Positions 24,199 to 34,204 of a stretch of 64,000 bases of DNA are shown one piece after another. Numbering within the stretch: position 1 is the stretch's first letter; each line of letters opens with the position of its first letter. Origin of the DNA: Paratinospora sagittata (taxonomy: Eukaryota > Streptophyta > Magnoliopsida > Ranunculales > Menispermaceae); NCBI GenBank assembly GCA_035771175.1, contig CM069606.1, forward strand, positions 27,671,816 to 27,735,815, in the 5' to 3' direction. The notes beneath the pieces were generated by a model. The model searched no databases and was not told where the DNA came from. It worked only from the letters and a program-made list of their open reading frames with translations. The translations under genes were made by a program, and so were the position numbers.

Positions 24199-27100
24199 CT
24201 TCCCATTTCATAGTTAAGAGTGCAAGCAACATAAGATTTTCTACTCAAAGCATCGGCCACAACATTGGCCTTTCTGGGATGGTACTGGAGTTGGAAGTCA
24301 TAGTCTTTCAAGAATTCCAACCATCTTCTTTGGCGGAGGTTTAGGTCTCTCTGAGTGTATATGTACTTAAGACTCTTGTGATCTGAGAAGATCACAACAG
24401 CTGCAAGTTCCAAGTCATGGGTTGGGTAATTACCCTCATGAATCTTCAGTTGCCTGGAGGCATATGCAACAACTTGGCCTTCTTGCATTAGTACGGCACC
24501 TAAGCCTTGGAGAGAGGCATCGGTGTATAATGAAAAACCAATTCCATTTCTTGGAGTGATAAGTACAGGTGCCGTCGTGAGGCATTTCTTCAATTCCTGA
24601 AATGATGCTTCACAGGTGGGATTCCAGATGAAGCGCACGTCTTTTCGAGTGAGCTTGGTCATAGGTTCAGCAATCTTTGAGAAGTCCTTAATGAAGCATC
24701 TGTAATAGCCAGCCAAACCAAGAAAACTCCTAATCTGAGTAACAGTGGTAGGCTGTTTCCAGTTTAAGACTGCTTCAACCTTAGAAGGATCGACCTCAAT
24801 GCCATTGCCTGAAACCACATGGCCGAGGAATTGAACTCTCTGCGCCCAAAATTCGCACTTACTCAACTTTGCATACAGTTGGTGTCTTTGTAAGGTCTGG
24901 AGGACGATCTTCAAATGTAGTTTATGGTCTTCCTCGGTTGAGGAATATATCAAGATGTTGTCGACAAAAACCACCACGAACCGGTCTAAGTATAACCTGA
25001 ATATGCGATTCATCAAATCCATGAATGCAGCAGGTGCATTTGTTAGGTCGAACGACATAACTAAGAATTCGTAATGACCGTACCGAGTTCTGAACGCCGT
25101 CTTGGTGATGTCTGACTCCCGGATCCGGAGTTGGTGATAACCGGACCGTAAATCAATCTTAGAGAAGTATTTGGCTTCTCGAAGTTGGTAGAATAAGTCA
25201 TCGATCCTGGGCAACGGATATCTGTTCTTGATGGTGACGTTATTCAACTTGCGATAATCGATGCAAAGTCGTAACGAACCATCCTTTTTGCGAACAAACA
25301 GAACTAGAGCGCCCCAGGGTGATGAACTCTTTCGGATGAAGCCATTACGCTCTAATTCCTTAAGTTGTTTGTCTAATTCGACCAGTTCAACATTTGACAT
25401 TCTGTATGGTGGGATTGAGATAGGCCCTGTCCCAGGTATGAGGTTGATCTCAAAATCGAATTCCCTAACTGGAGGTAGACCAGGAAGGTCATTAAGAAAA
25501 ACTGTTGGGAATTCAGATACGACGGGAACATCGCGTACTTCAGGAGGGTACGAAGCTGGTGATTCATTGCCGTCGCCAAGAGACAACGCTCGAAGTTGTG
25601 ACTTGAGAAGGGCAACTGTTGATTTGTCAATCCATTTCCTTGTTCCCTGAATCTTGACAAACTCTCCTGTAGGCAAAGTTAACTGAACGTGCTTGTTCAT
25701 ACAGTCGATCTTTGCATTCAGTGGTGCGAGCCAATCCATGCCGAGGATGATGTCGAAGTCATCAAAATCCATCACAAAAAGATCGGCATATATTATCTGT
25801 TCGGACATTCGAAGCTCACATCGAGAACACTGCAAATTCACGTCAGTACCCGATCCGAATGGTGATGTGACATGGAGTGTGATGTTTGTGGGTTCAGGAT
25901 GCAGGCCTAAATGTCTTACCAATGCTGATGATATAAAAGAATGTGTAGCACCTGAATCAAACAAAACATGCACCATTGTATTGAACAAAGGAAAGGTACC
26001 TTCGACGACATTATTGTCTGGGAGGGGTTGGTGAGCGATGGCATATGCTCTGCCCTGATTCCGTTGACCCTGGTTCTGCTGGGTCTGCCTGGGTTGGGCA
26101 TTAGCAGCAGGTAGTGCTTGTTGGACTGGAATAGCCGGAATAGGTTGCTGAAGGTGCGGACAAAGATGTTTGACATGGCCCTTCTGGCCGCAATTGTAAC
26201 AAGTCGGCCTGTACTGCTGATTGTGTTGCTGGCCATTCTGATGATTCTGCTGGCCTTGTTGATTGTGGTGTCGACCACCACCTCTGCCATTGCCGTTGCT
26301 ACGACCACCTCGTCCATAACGACCACCACGGCCATGGTTGCGGAAACCCTGATGGTTAGGGGTAGAAGGTTCAGCCGCAGGTGTTGTGGCCTCATTCTTG
26401 GAAAATGGGGCTGGGAGGGCTGGGTTTTGATTGTAGTAGGGTTTTTTCTTGTTGCCCTGTTGGGAGCCTTGTTGGGAAAACGTTGCAGGCCGTTTGCCCT
26501 TATTCATTCTCTGTTCCTGTAAGAGTTTCTCTTGTTCAAAGCTCATGGCCTTGTCAACAACCTCCTTGTAAATCTTGAGATCCAAGATCGATAAGGCTTG
26601 TCGAATGTCATGGCGAAGACCATTATAAAATTTCTCACTCTTATCTCGCTCCGTTGAGATGGTGGAGAGAGAGTAGACTGATAATTCTTTAAATTTTCCA
26701 GCATATTGTCTGACAGTCATGGTTCCCTGATATAACTTAGAAAATTCCTGGCGCTTCTGCTTTGTCACCGCGTTGGGAAAATACTCATCAATAAACATTG
26801 ACTCAAACTGTTGCCAAGTCATATCTGCTATATTGACCCTTGGGTCTTCTTTCACTGTGATCCACCATGTGTTTGCGGCACCAACAAGTTGGTAGGTTGC
26901 TAGGGGAATTTTGCGAGTCTCATCGACTCCCATTGCATCAAGAGCCTTCTTTGACTCATCCAACCACTTTTGCACCTCATCAGGATCAATGGTGCCATCG
27001 AAAGTAAGAGGTTGTAGCCGCTTGTATTTAGTAATCTGATCGGTTTGAGCTTCGGACCCTAATTTTACAGGTGCTTGAACCGTGGCAACCTGACTGGCTG

Positions 27101-27392
27101 CGATCTCACGAACGGCAGTTTGAACAGTGACCTTCATTGCCTCAATAAATCCAGCAAAGAAGGTTTCAATGCTTGAAGGCATGGCAAAGGGTGCGGGTGG
27201 TGGTGGGATTGCCTGCCCAGATGTAGTGGCAGTGGTGGGTGTGGCCTGTGCTGTTGTCGGAGGCGGCGGTTCCTGAGTCTCAGGAGGTGCCTCCATTGCT
27301 GGACGAACAGTACGTGGCCTTCCTCTCTTTTTGGTTTGCATTGTCTCACTAGCAAAGAGAAAAGAAAACCAAGATTTAGGAACTCGAGCCAA
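24162..27392 (-). pseudogene. Element 1 gag-pol, 5' part: gag, protease, RT, RNase H (defective)
   Basis: The frame has 1076 codons; translation probably starts at M1 or M18. The order is Gag capsid-like domain (about 120-295), RGG/GNGRGG-rich linker (350-395), one CCHC zinc knuckle (C398, C401, H406, C411), aspartic protease with D479-S-G and the ILGMDWL motif, RT (about 640-830) and RNase H (about 950-1070). Three defects show. The second Asp of the RT catalytic pair is Asn (V-D811-N812, codon 24957-24959). The usually conserved segment before TNAP is altered (MSFDLTNAP). About 16 residues seem missing from RNase H between residues 1000 and 1001 (near 24392), judged by comparison with element 2, although D958, E995 and D1004 remain. 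A one-base indel near 24198 then leaves the integrase out of frame. Confidence 0.93.
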
Positions 27393-28305
27393 GGATATTG
27401 TTATAATATGCTCAGCGACAATTTCGAGAGTACTGCAATATTAAAGTCACCTATTTTTCTAAGTATAGTGTAAGGTTTTTGTTGAGGAATCAAAGAATCT
27501 GATAGAACTCGTATGTTTGGCCATGGTGTAAACAAAAAAACAAGGTTAGAACGTTTATATAATAAGTACAAAACTTTGCAAGTATTTAAAATGATTTGGC
27601 TGTGGTTGTTGTGAACATACATATATTTTATTGAAAAACCATACGAGTCATAAAAAGTCTAAGATTTGCCTCGGTAAATATCCTGATCTAACGTTCTATC
27701 GCAAGCTTATGCATTCATACGCTTACTCTTAGTCTGTTCGATTATTATCCAAGTTCATATGTCCCATACCACATGAATTTAGTAATAAGGGTGTCAACCA
27801 AGTTAAGTTGTATGAACACGGTCTCTAAAAACATTGGCTGAATAGAAGTTCACTAATACTATCGTCCAAATTTACTCGTCCCATACCGTGTAAACTTAGT
27901 GATAATATTAGTAATGCAACTTTCTCCAAATGTTTCTTTTCACACAAGGTCATGGGTTTTCTTACTTCCACATTTTATTTAGTATCCTCCAATTTTGTTG
28001 TGTCCCATACCACTCCAAAGTTAGTGATACAAAAGAAAGAATGGTTGTAAGTCTGCCCACCAAAGATAGTCTTTAGACAAAACAATTTCATTCATATATA
28101 TCAAAGAAAATTCTTACAATGCCAGAAATTAATGTTGACTTTCTTGCCTACTACCGTTTCTTCGAGATCTACTGTTATGTACAGAATGACTACTAACAGA
28201 AGGTTGAGAGTTTGCCCGCTCTGCGTTGGAGTTTTGCAAACGAGTTAATACAAGATTGTGGCTCTCTTTCAATGCAGCAATATTGGATGCCATTTCATCT
28301 AACCG
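27393..28305 (-). other. Spacer between extra ORF and gag, with three ~120-bp degenerate repeats
   Basis: These 913 bp have no long open frame. Three diverged direct repeats centre on gtcccatacc at 27761, 27878 and 28002 (steps of 117 and 124 bp). Each is preceded by tat-n-tccaa and followed by a ttagt(a/g)ata block. The repeats are old, since they are only partly alike. The role is unknown; packaging, splicing or translation control of gag are possibilities. Confidence 0.6.
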
Positions 28306-29715
28306 TTAAAGTAGGTTGGTCGGTTGTCCCATTGGTGGTTGATGGGTTGGTTGTCTCGTAGGTGAAGGGTAGGCCATAGGCATTGGTGGAAAGTATTGGT
28401 TGTATGGGTGATTCATAGGTGGAACGTAGTGGTATTGATTGCGCGGGGATCCCCTAACCGGAACCCCTTGGATAATTTGGTTTGTTGGAGATGAAAAAGT
28501 TTGAAATAATGGGCTCATTGGAATGTTTGGCCCTCCAAGATTTGGTGACGCCCAGTACGGTTGTCGTTGGTTTACAGCAACTTGTGGAACTGGCTGATAT
28601 TGTACCGCAGGAGTTGGAAATCTTTGGTACAAAGTGTTGCCTTGAGTTGGCACGTTCCAAGTTGGTGGATTTGCTTGCGTACCTTGTCTATCATGACTTT
28701 GTATAGGTGGATTTAGTGTGGCAAATAAGTCTTCGTCAGTAAATGGTTGATCGGTGGGATCACCGGCTGGGTCTGATGTAGGATGTGGATTTGAATCATT
28801 ATTTGGGCCTTCTCTGACAAGCATTTTGCGTCGACATTTGCGAAGGCGACGCCCGTGCTTGTCTCTCATTCTTTCGGCAGTTCTTATTGTCGTGCCGAAT
28901 ACCTCTTCATCAGTTACCCCTCCACTTGTGCCATATGTCTTGAAGATAGAGGATGCTGTAACAGGTTCAGTGATCAGCTTTGACGTTCCATCGAAAGTGT
29001 CAACGTTTGCCTCGGAAAGTATCCTCATAATCAAGACTCCGTAACCGAGGAATTCCTTTGTTAAAGGGTTTTGAATTACCCGTAACATTTGTTGGATGAT
29101 GATGTGTGGTAGGGAGACCTTTATTTTCTTCTCTATGCAATACAACACAAGGAGTTGGGCCCTTGACATAGTGCCCCTAGTGCCCCTTTCTGGCAAGATG
29201 TTGCCGTATACAATCTTTTCGAGGCCGACAAGAGATGGCTTAAGATGATTGTTTGGGAGGTTGGTGTATGTTGATTGAGTGTATGGCTCTTTGGTGAGGA
29301 AATTGAATAATTGTGCATTAGATTCTGCGATCTCTGCAACTGTCTGGGGGTCATGTGGATCAATAATCTTTTCCTCAATTGGAATCTCCAAAAGGCGAGC
29401 AATAATTTCGATATTGACAGGAATTTTTGTTCCCATGATTGTTGTCTCCAAATTAGGGCTGATCTCATCTCCGTGAAGTCTCACGGAAGTCATGGCTTCA
29501 TAGAAGGATCTAACCAAGTTGTATGAGACTTGACCCTCGACTTTGGTTATATTTAACCAATCCAGTGTTGCGAGTTTGTCATGAAGGATTGGACGGAGGC
29601 GGAGATCGTTATTGTCGATGCTCCTCATGGTCACAACCTCTCTTTTGGACAATTCCGTTAGTCTAGTGGGAATTGGTTCCCTGCTAGTAGAAGTTGGTCC
29701 TTCCCTTGAGGCCAT
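28306..29715 (-). CDS. Extra ORF upstream of gag in element 1 (unknown function, plant-transposon-protein-like)
   Basis: This intact 469-codon frame runs from a Met at 29715; an in-frame Met at 29772 would add 19 residues. It lies on the coding strand of element 1 between the PBS and gag, where most chromoviruses have only a short leader. The N-terminal 250 residues are globular-looking, with a pattern of the kind FYEAM-n-IMGTKIPVNIEIIARLLEIP-n-LLVLYCIEKKIKV. This recalls the putative plant transposon protein family found in many plant repeats (from memory, unverified). A basic patch RMRDKHGRRLRKCRRK (residues about 282-297 from this Met) could be a nuclear-localisation or nucleic-acid-binding segment. 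The last 150 residues are Pro/Asn/Gln/Tyr-rich and probably disordered. There is no zinc knuckle, protease or transposase triad. It remains uninterrupted although gag-pol in the same element is broken. Confidence 0.75.
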   Translation of the reverse strand: MASREGPTSTSREPIPTRLTELSKREVVTMRSIDNNDLRLRPILHDKLATLDWLNITKVEGQVSYNLVRSFYEAMTSVRLHGDEISPNLETTIMGTKIPVNIEIIARLLEIPIEEKIIDPHDPQTVAEIAESNAQLFNFLTKEPYTQSTYTNLPNNHLKPSLVGLEKIVYGNILPERGTRGTMSRAQLLVLYCIEKKIKVSLPHIIIQQMLRVIQNPLTKEFLGYGVLIMRILSEANVDTFDGTSKLITEPVTASSIFKTYGTSGGVTDEEVFGTTIRTAERMRDKHGRRLRKCRRKMLVREGPNNDSNPHPTSDPAGDPTDQPFTDEDLFATLNPPIQSHDRQGTQANPPTWNVPTQGNTLYQRFPTPAVQYQPVPQVAVNQRQPYWASPNLGGPNIPMSPLFQTFSSPTNQIIQGVPVRGSPRNQYHYVPPMNHPYNQYFPPMPMAYPSPTRQPTHQPPMGQPTNLL

Positions 29716-30601
29716 TCTTTTGCTGAAAGGAAAATAAATTTGTGTAAAAGACACAAAATATATTCCTAACATTTTTAAGATTTATGCCTTGTCTCGTAGA
29801 CATTATTTTCGAGTTTTTGATGTTTATGCCATCATGAAAATTTCTTCATTAGTGATTGGATGTATATATGTCGTATTCATATATGAATGTATAGACATAT
29901 TTCCTCATAACTATATATGATTTCCAAAAACCAACTATTTGGAATATGTATATATGTCGTATTCTCCTATAAATGTATTGGCATATTTAATTATAACTAT
30001 ATAGATAGTTTCCATAAAGCAACTATATATATATATTTGAAATAAAAATCATATATAGTTGTTTTTAATCAAAATCTTAACTATATATATAATGCATATA
30101 TATATATAGTTCTAGATATATCAAATAAAAATTTTTGATTTTGATTTTGATTTTTTTTATTTTATTTTATTTTACGAATAATTATTTTTCGAAATTTTTT
30201 TTTTTTTTCGAATATTTATTTTTCGAAAAAAAATTTTGAATTTTTTTGAATTTTTTTTTTTTTTCGAATATTTATTTGTCGAAAAAAAAAATTTTGATTT
30301 TGATTTTGATTTGTTTGTTTTTTTGTTTTTGTTTTTTTTTTTTTTTCTCGAATATTTATTTTTCGAAAAAAATTTTTTTTTTTTTTGAATCATAACTACA
30401 CATATAGTTTCTAATAAAATTTTGACTATATGTATAATTAAATCAAACTATATAAAAATCATATAGTTTTCTAGATATATATTATAAATCTCAACTATAT
30501 ATAATTGACGTATGTATATATAGTTCTAGAGATATATATATATATATAATAAGATTTTTCTTTCCCTAATTTGGTGGACTTGGGCGGGCCGTGGACCGTA
30601 C
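29716..30601 (-). other. AT-rich leader of element 1 with T-rich tandem repeats
   Basis: This lies between the PBS and the extra ORF. At 29840-30120 there is AT-rich sequence with many tatata runs. At 30170-30400 about four copies of a tttttcgaatatttatttttcgaaaa-type unit occur (copies near 30175, 30208, 30264 and 30348), separated by T-tracts. At 30532-30551 there is a short (AT)n run. Frames here are low-complexity Lys/Asn-rich translations and not genes. Confidence 0.6.
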
Positions 30602-30613
30602 GCTCTGATACCA
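30602..30613 (-). other. Primer-binding site of element 1 (tRNAiMet)
   Basis: The minus strand reads TGGTATCAGAGC, complementary to the 3' end of plant initiator tRNA-Met. It lies 5 bp inside the 5' LTR end. It primes minus-strand cDNA synthesis. Confidence 0.92.
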
Positions 30614-31708
30614 TTAAATGTCACACCCCGCCCGGACGCGCCTAAACCGGCGGTACACTCTCGGACGGGGCGCACATTTGGAACAATCACAATGGTAATA
30701 ACAGAGTGCGCAGCGGAAATACAATATACAGTACAAATCTGATTTCATATAATTCAGAATACTTTTGTACATAAAATGGTCAAGGGAACATACTCCCAAA
30801 ATCCCCAATGATTCATACAAAGGGTACAAAATGTGGGCCCCATAACCTGCACCCAGTCCACCCTAATTTCCTGTGAAAGATTTGATAATAATGGAGTGAG
30901 CTTAACGCGCTCAGTGGGTAAATAGTGCATGAGTATAACAATTAATAAAGCATACTTCAATATCAAATATCTTAAATACACATGTAAGCATCATAATCAA
31001 TCAATATGTATGTATGCATGACACCGTCACGTATTAATGGTTTGATGAGCGTACATCGCCTGAGTCACGTACAGGTGTCCTTCCCCGGGCGTAGCCAGGT
31101 TCTCACTGTACGTCCCTCCTCAGGAACGATGCTCTGGATTCACGTACTGATGTCCCTCCCCGGCGTAGCCGAGTTCTCATGTACGTCCCTCTCCAGAGAA
31201 ATAATATGAATAGTGAGCAATGCTTCTAACTATTCTATGAGTCATAAACCATATACGTCCCTAGGTGGTGATATGTATGATGCCAATGCATTAACTAGTT
31301 TAGTCTACTAGTCTGGTCTTTTCTTGACATTTATACTGACTTTGTCAACGTCTAGTGATCCTTATCAGGGTCGGTATCACGACGTGCAAAGTTAGGACAT
31401 TCAGGTCATAAACATTATTGACATAATGCAGTGTAAATGAATAGTAGACATAAGAATAATTGAATGTAAACTTTAATAAAAGTTATGAAACACGCAAACC
31501 TATGTTTCGTTCCCCACCTTCAGATATGGTGCTTTTCTCCGGACAGAACTTCGTTGCACCGCTTTCAGATCTGGCGCTTTCCTCCGGACAGAACTTTGTT
31601 GCACCGCACCGGGAGTCTCAAAGACTAAAAACTTAGAATGCGTGGAAAGGAGAAGAAAAATCACAAGAGAAGGTGATTTGGTGTGAGGAATGAGAAATGA
31701 GGAGGTTT

Positions 31709-31719
31709 CTTATATAGAG
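31709..31719 (-). promoter_or_regulatory. TATA box of the element 1 promoter (5' LTR)
   Basis: The minus strand reads CTCTATATAAG, about 6 bp downstream of the GAACGTTC minisatellite. Being in the 5' LTR, this copy would drive the genomic transcript. Confidence 0.75.
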
Positions 31720-31725
31720 ATTTTT

Positions 31726-31927
31726 GCGCCAGAACGTTCTGGCATGCGCCTGAACGTTCTGGCATGGCGCCTGAACGTTCTGGCATGGCGCCTGAACGTT
31801 CTGGCATGCGCCTGAACGTTCTGGCATTGCGCCTGAACGTTCTGGCATTGCGCCTGAACGTTCTGTCATGCGCCTGAAAGTTCTGGCAGGCGCCTGAACG
31901 TTCTGGCAAGCGCCTGAACGTTCGGGC
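31726..31927 (-). repeat. LTR minisatellite, 10 copies of the 20-bp GAACGTTC unit (5' LTR)
   Basis: It is the counterpart of 22087-22346 with ten units. The unit nearest the TATA box reads ccagaacgttctgg, a perfect 14-bp palindrome. One unit has gaaagttc and the outermost has gaacgttcggg, so two of the ten sites are altered. Confidence 0.9.
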
Positions 31928-31993
31928 GTTGCCCAAATTGTAAAAATTTCAAATAGTAATTTTTTTTTTTTTTGTGAAATACAGGGTATTACA

Positions 31994-31998
31994 CAGCT
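31994..31998 (-). repeat. Target-site duplication, right copy (element 1)
   Basis: cagct follows the LTR end and matches caact at 20973-20977 except for one base. Satellite sequence resumes with cattgaaatg. Confidence 0.8.
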
Positions 31999-34204
31999 CA
32001 TTGAAATGAATATTAAAACCTTTCGAAAAACATTTTTTCAAAATGAAATATTATATCAAAGCGATTTTGAAGACTTTACAATTTTAAGAGTTTTACTGCA
32101 GAGATTGATCGAGAAGTTACCCTACACACCAAAGATAAAACTAATGCATTAGACATGAGATATGTCTTCAATCTTCGAGCATGATCTTTGTAGACTTCGG
32201 TAGCTATTGTTCGATGTGTTGTTGATGATTAGTTGTAGTAGCGCTTTGAAAAAAAAAATACAGGTGATGTGTTCTTGTTTGATGTGTTTTCTTACCGAGA
32301 ACAATTCATATACTTATAGTTTAAAACAATAAATAGCCTCTGGAAATTTCAGCACAAAAGGGATAAAATGAAGAACTTGGGAAATAATGAGGTTATCTGC
32401 AATACAATTTGCAATTTTGATTCGTTTCGAAGTTTGTTTGGGCAAATGCAAGAATCACGACTTTCTTCAATTTAAACACTCTTTGGGAAGCTCAGTCTAA
32501 CTTGTAAAAATCGTGTGTGTGTTCTATCTTTGAAAATCAGAGAATGATGGTTTTATAAAATTAGCAGTTGCAGGTTAAAGAGCAAGAGAGTACATAATGA
32601 TTTGAATTCAAAACGTTGTTTAATCTAAAGTTCTTTTGGGCGTGCGAGACAATGGGAATCATCAAGGTGTTAGTAGAGAATATTTCAATTAAGATAACCT
32701 GGCAAAACTGTGTAAGGAATAGAAAAATCGAGCAAGCAGAAGTGTCAACATTTTTCTCGTTAGAAATATCAGATTTTAGTCTAAGACGTGGATCGCGTGC
32801 TATTGGGTTGTGTATCATGTTCTCTTTTGACAGATAGCAGGACATAGCAGGTCGTTGTACACAAACCAGAGAGCTCGAGGTTTTTAGACTTTTCGATAGG
32901 GTGTTTTATCAAGGCCTATAGCGCGTTATTGCCCATTTTTCTAAAAATAGAAAGATCACGACAACAGCTTTATAGCGACTTATGAAAGGGGATAACGCGC
33001 TATAGACAATTTTCAAGAAAAACAAATATTTTATTATAGAACCCTATCAGCGTGCTATCAACACTGATAGTGCGCTAGTTCGTTCTGGAAAGTTTTGTCA
33101 AATTGTTGGACAGCCTTATTTTTGAAAAACTAAAGAATCATTCCATTAACTCAAAACATATTGATATAAGATTACAAACTTTTAAATAATTCACAACTCA
33201 TTGAAATTAATATTAAAACCTTTCGAAAAACATTTTTTCAAAATGAAGTACTATATCAAAGTGATTTTGAAGACTTTGCAATTTTAAGAGTTTTAGTGCA
33301 GAGATTCATCGAGAAGTTACCCTACACGCCAAAGATAAAACTAATGCATTAGACATGAGATATGTCTTCAATCTTCGAGCTTGATCTTTCTAGACTTCGA
33401 TAGCTATTGTTCGATGTGTTGTTGATGATTAGTTGCAGTAGCGCTTAGAAAAAAAAATACTGGTGATGTGTTCTTGTTTGATGTGTTTTCTTACCGAGAA
33501 CAATTCATATACTTACAGTTTAAAACAGTAAATAGCCTCTGGAAATTTCAGCACAAAAGGGATAAAATGAAGAACTTGCGAAATAATGAGGTTATCTGCA
33601 ATACAATTTGCAATTTTGATTCGTTTCAAAGTTTGTTTGGGCAAATGCAAGAATCACGACTTTCTTCAATTTAAGCACTCTTTGCAAAAGCTCAGTCTAA
33701 CTTGTCAAAATCGTGTGTGTGTTCTATCTTTGAAAATCAGAGAATGATGGTTTTATAAAATTAGCAGTTGCAGGTTAAAAGAGCAGGAGAGTACATAATG
33801 ATTTGAATTCAAAACATTGTTTAATCTAAAGTAGTTTTGGGCGTGCGAGACAATTGCAATCATCAAGGAGTTAGTAGAGAATATTTCAATTAAGATAACC
33901 TGGCAAAACTGTGTAAGGAATAGAAAAATCGAGCAAGCAGAAGTGTCAACATTTTCTCGTTAGAAATATCAGATTTTAGTCTAAGACGTGGATCGCGTGC
34001 TATTGGGTTGTGTATCATTTTCTCTATTGACAGATAGCAGGACATAGCAGGTCGTTATACACAAACCAGAGAGCTTGAGGTTTTTAGACTTTCCGATAGG
34101 GTGTTTTATCAAGGCCTATAGCGCATTATTGCCCATTTTACTAAAAATGGAAAGATCACGACAATAGCTTTATAGCGAGTTATCGAAGGGGATAACGCGC
34201 AATA

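Larger units (their letters stand above)
20978..31993 (-). mobile_element. Element 1: Ty3/gypsy chromovirus LTR retrotransposon (Tekay-like)
   Basis: This is an 11.0-kb complete but defective element, read right to left. The order is 5' LTR (30619-31993), PBS, AT-rich leader, an extra ORF, a spacer, gag-PR-RT-RNase H, integrase with chromodomain-like tail, PPT, 3' LTR (20978-22434). LTR ends are TG...CA (TGTAATACCC... GTGACA), flanked by a 5-bp target duplication in the satellite. The domain order RT-RNase H-integrase makes it Ty3/gypsy. The C-terminal LRRRSIPLVKVLW... TWE segment and the tRNAiMet PBS resemble Tekay/Del-type chromoviruses (family-level inference). It is non-autonomous as it stands because pol is frameshifted and RT has a changed catalytic residue. 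Confidence 0.95.
30619..31993 (-). repeat. 5' LTR of element 1 (1375 bp)
   Basis: It is the promoter-bearing LTR, transcribed right to left. It starts TGTAATACCC at 31993 and ends GTGACA at 30619, next to the PBS. It is colinear with 20978-22434 apart from about 11 differences, a shorter T tract and three fewer minisatellite units. It carries the minisatellite (31726-31927), the TATA box (31709-31719), both internal duplications and the GAGC/GCTC motif. Confidence 0.95.

Noticed and set aside
25261..26522. Plus-strand open frames of 113-134 codons inside element 1 gag-pol
   Set aside because: They are antisense shadows of the gag/protease frame with no recognisable domain.
30172..30393. 73-codon Lys/Asn-rich frame
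   Set aside because: It is low-complexity translation of the A/T-rich leader repeats.
30602..30613. tRNA gene suggested by tRNA-complementary sequence (also 52752-52763)
   Set aside because: Only the 12-base primer-binding segment is present, next to an LTR. No cloverleaf or internal promoter surrounds it.
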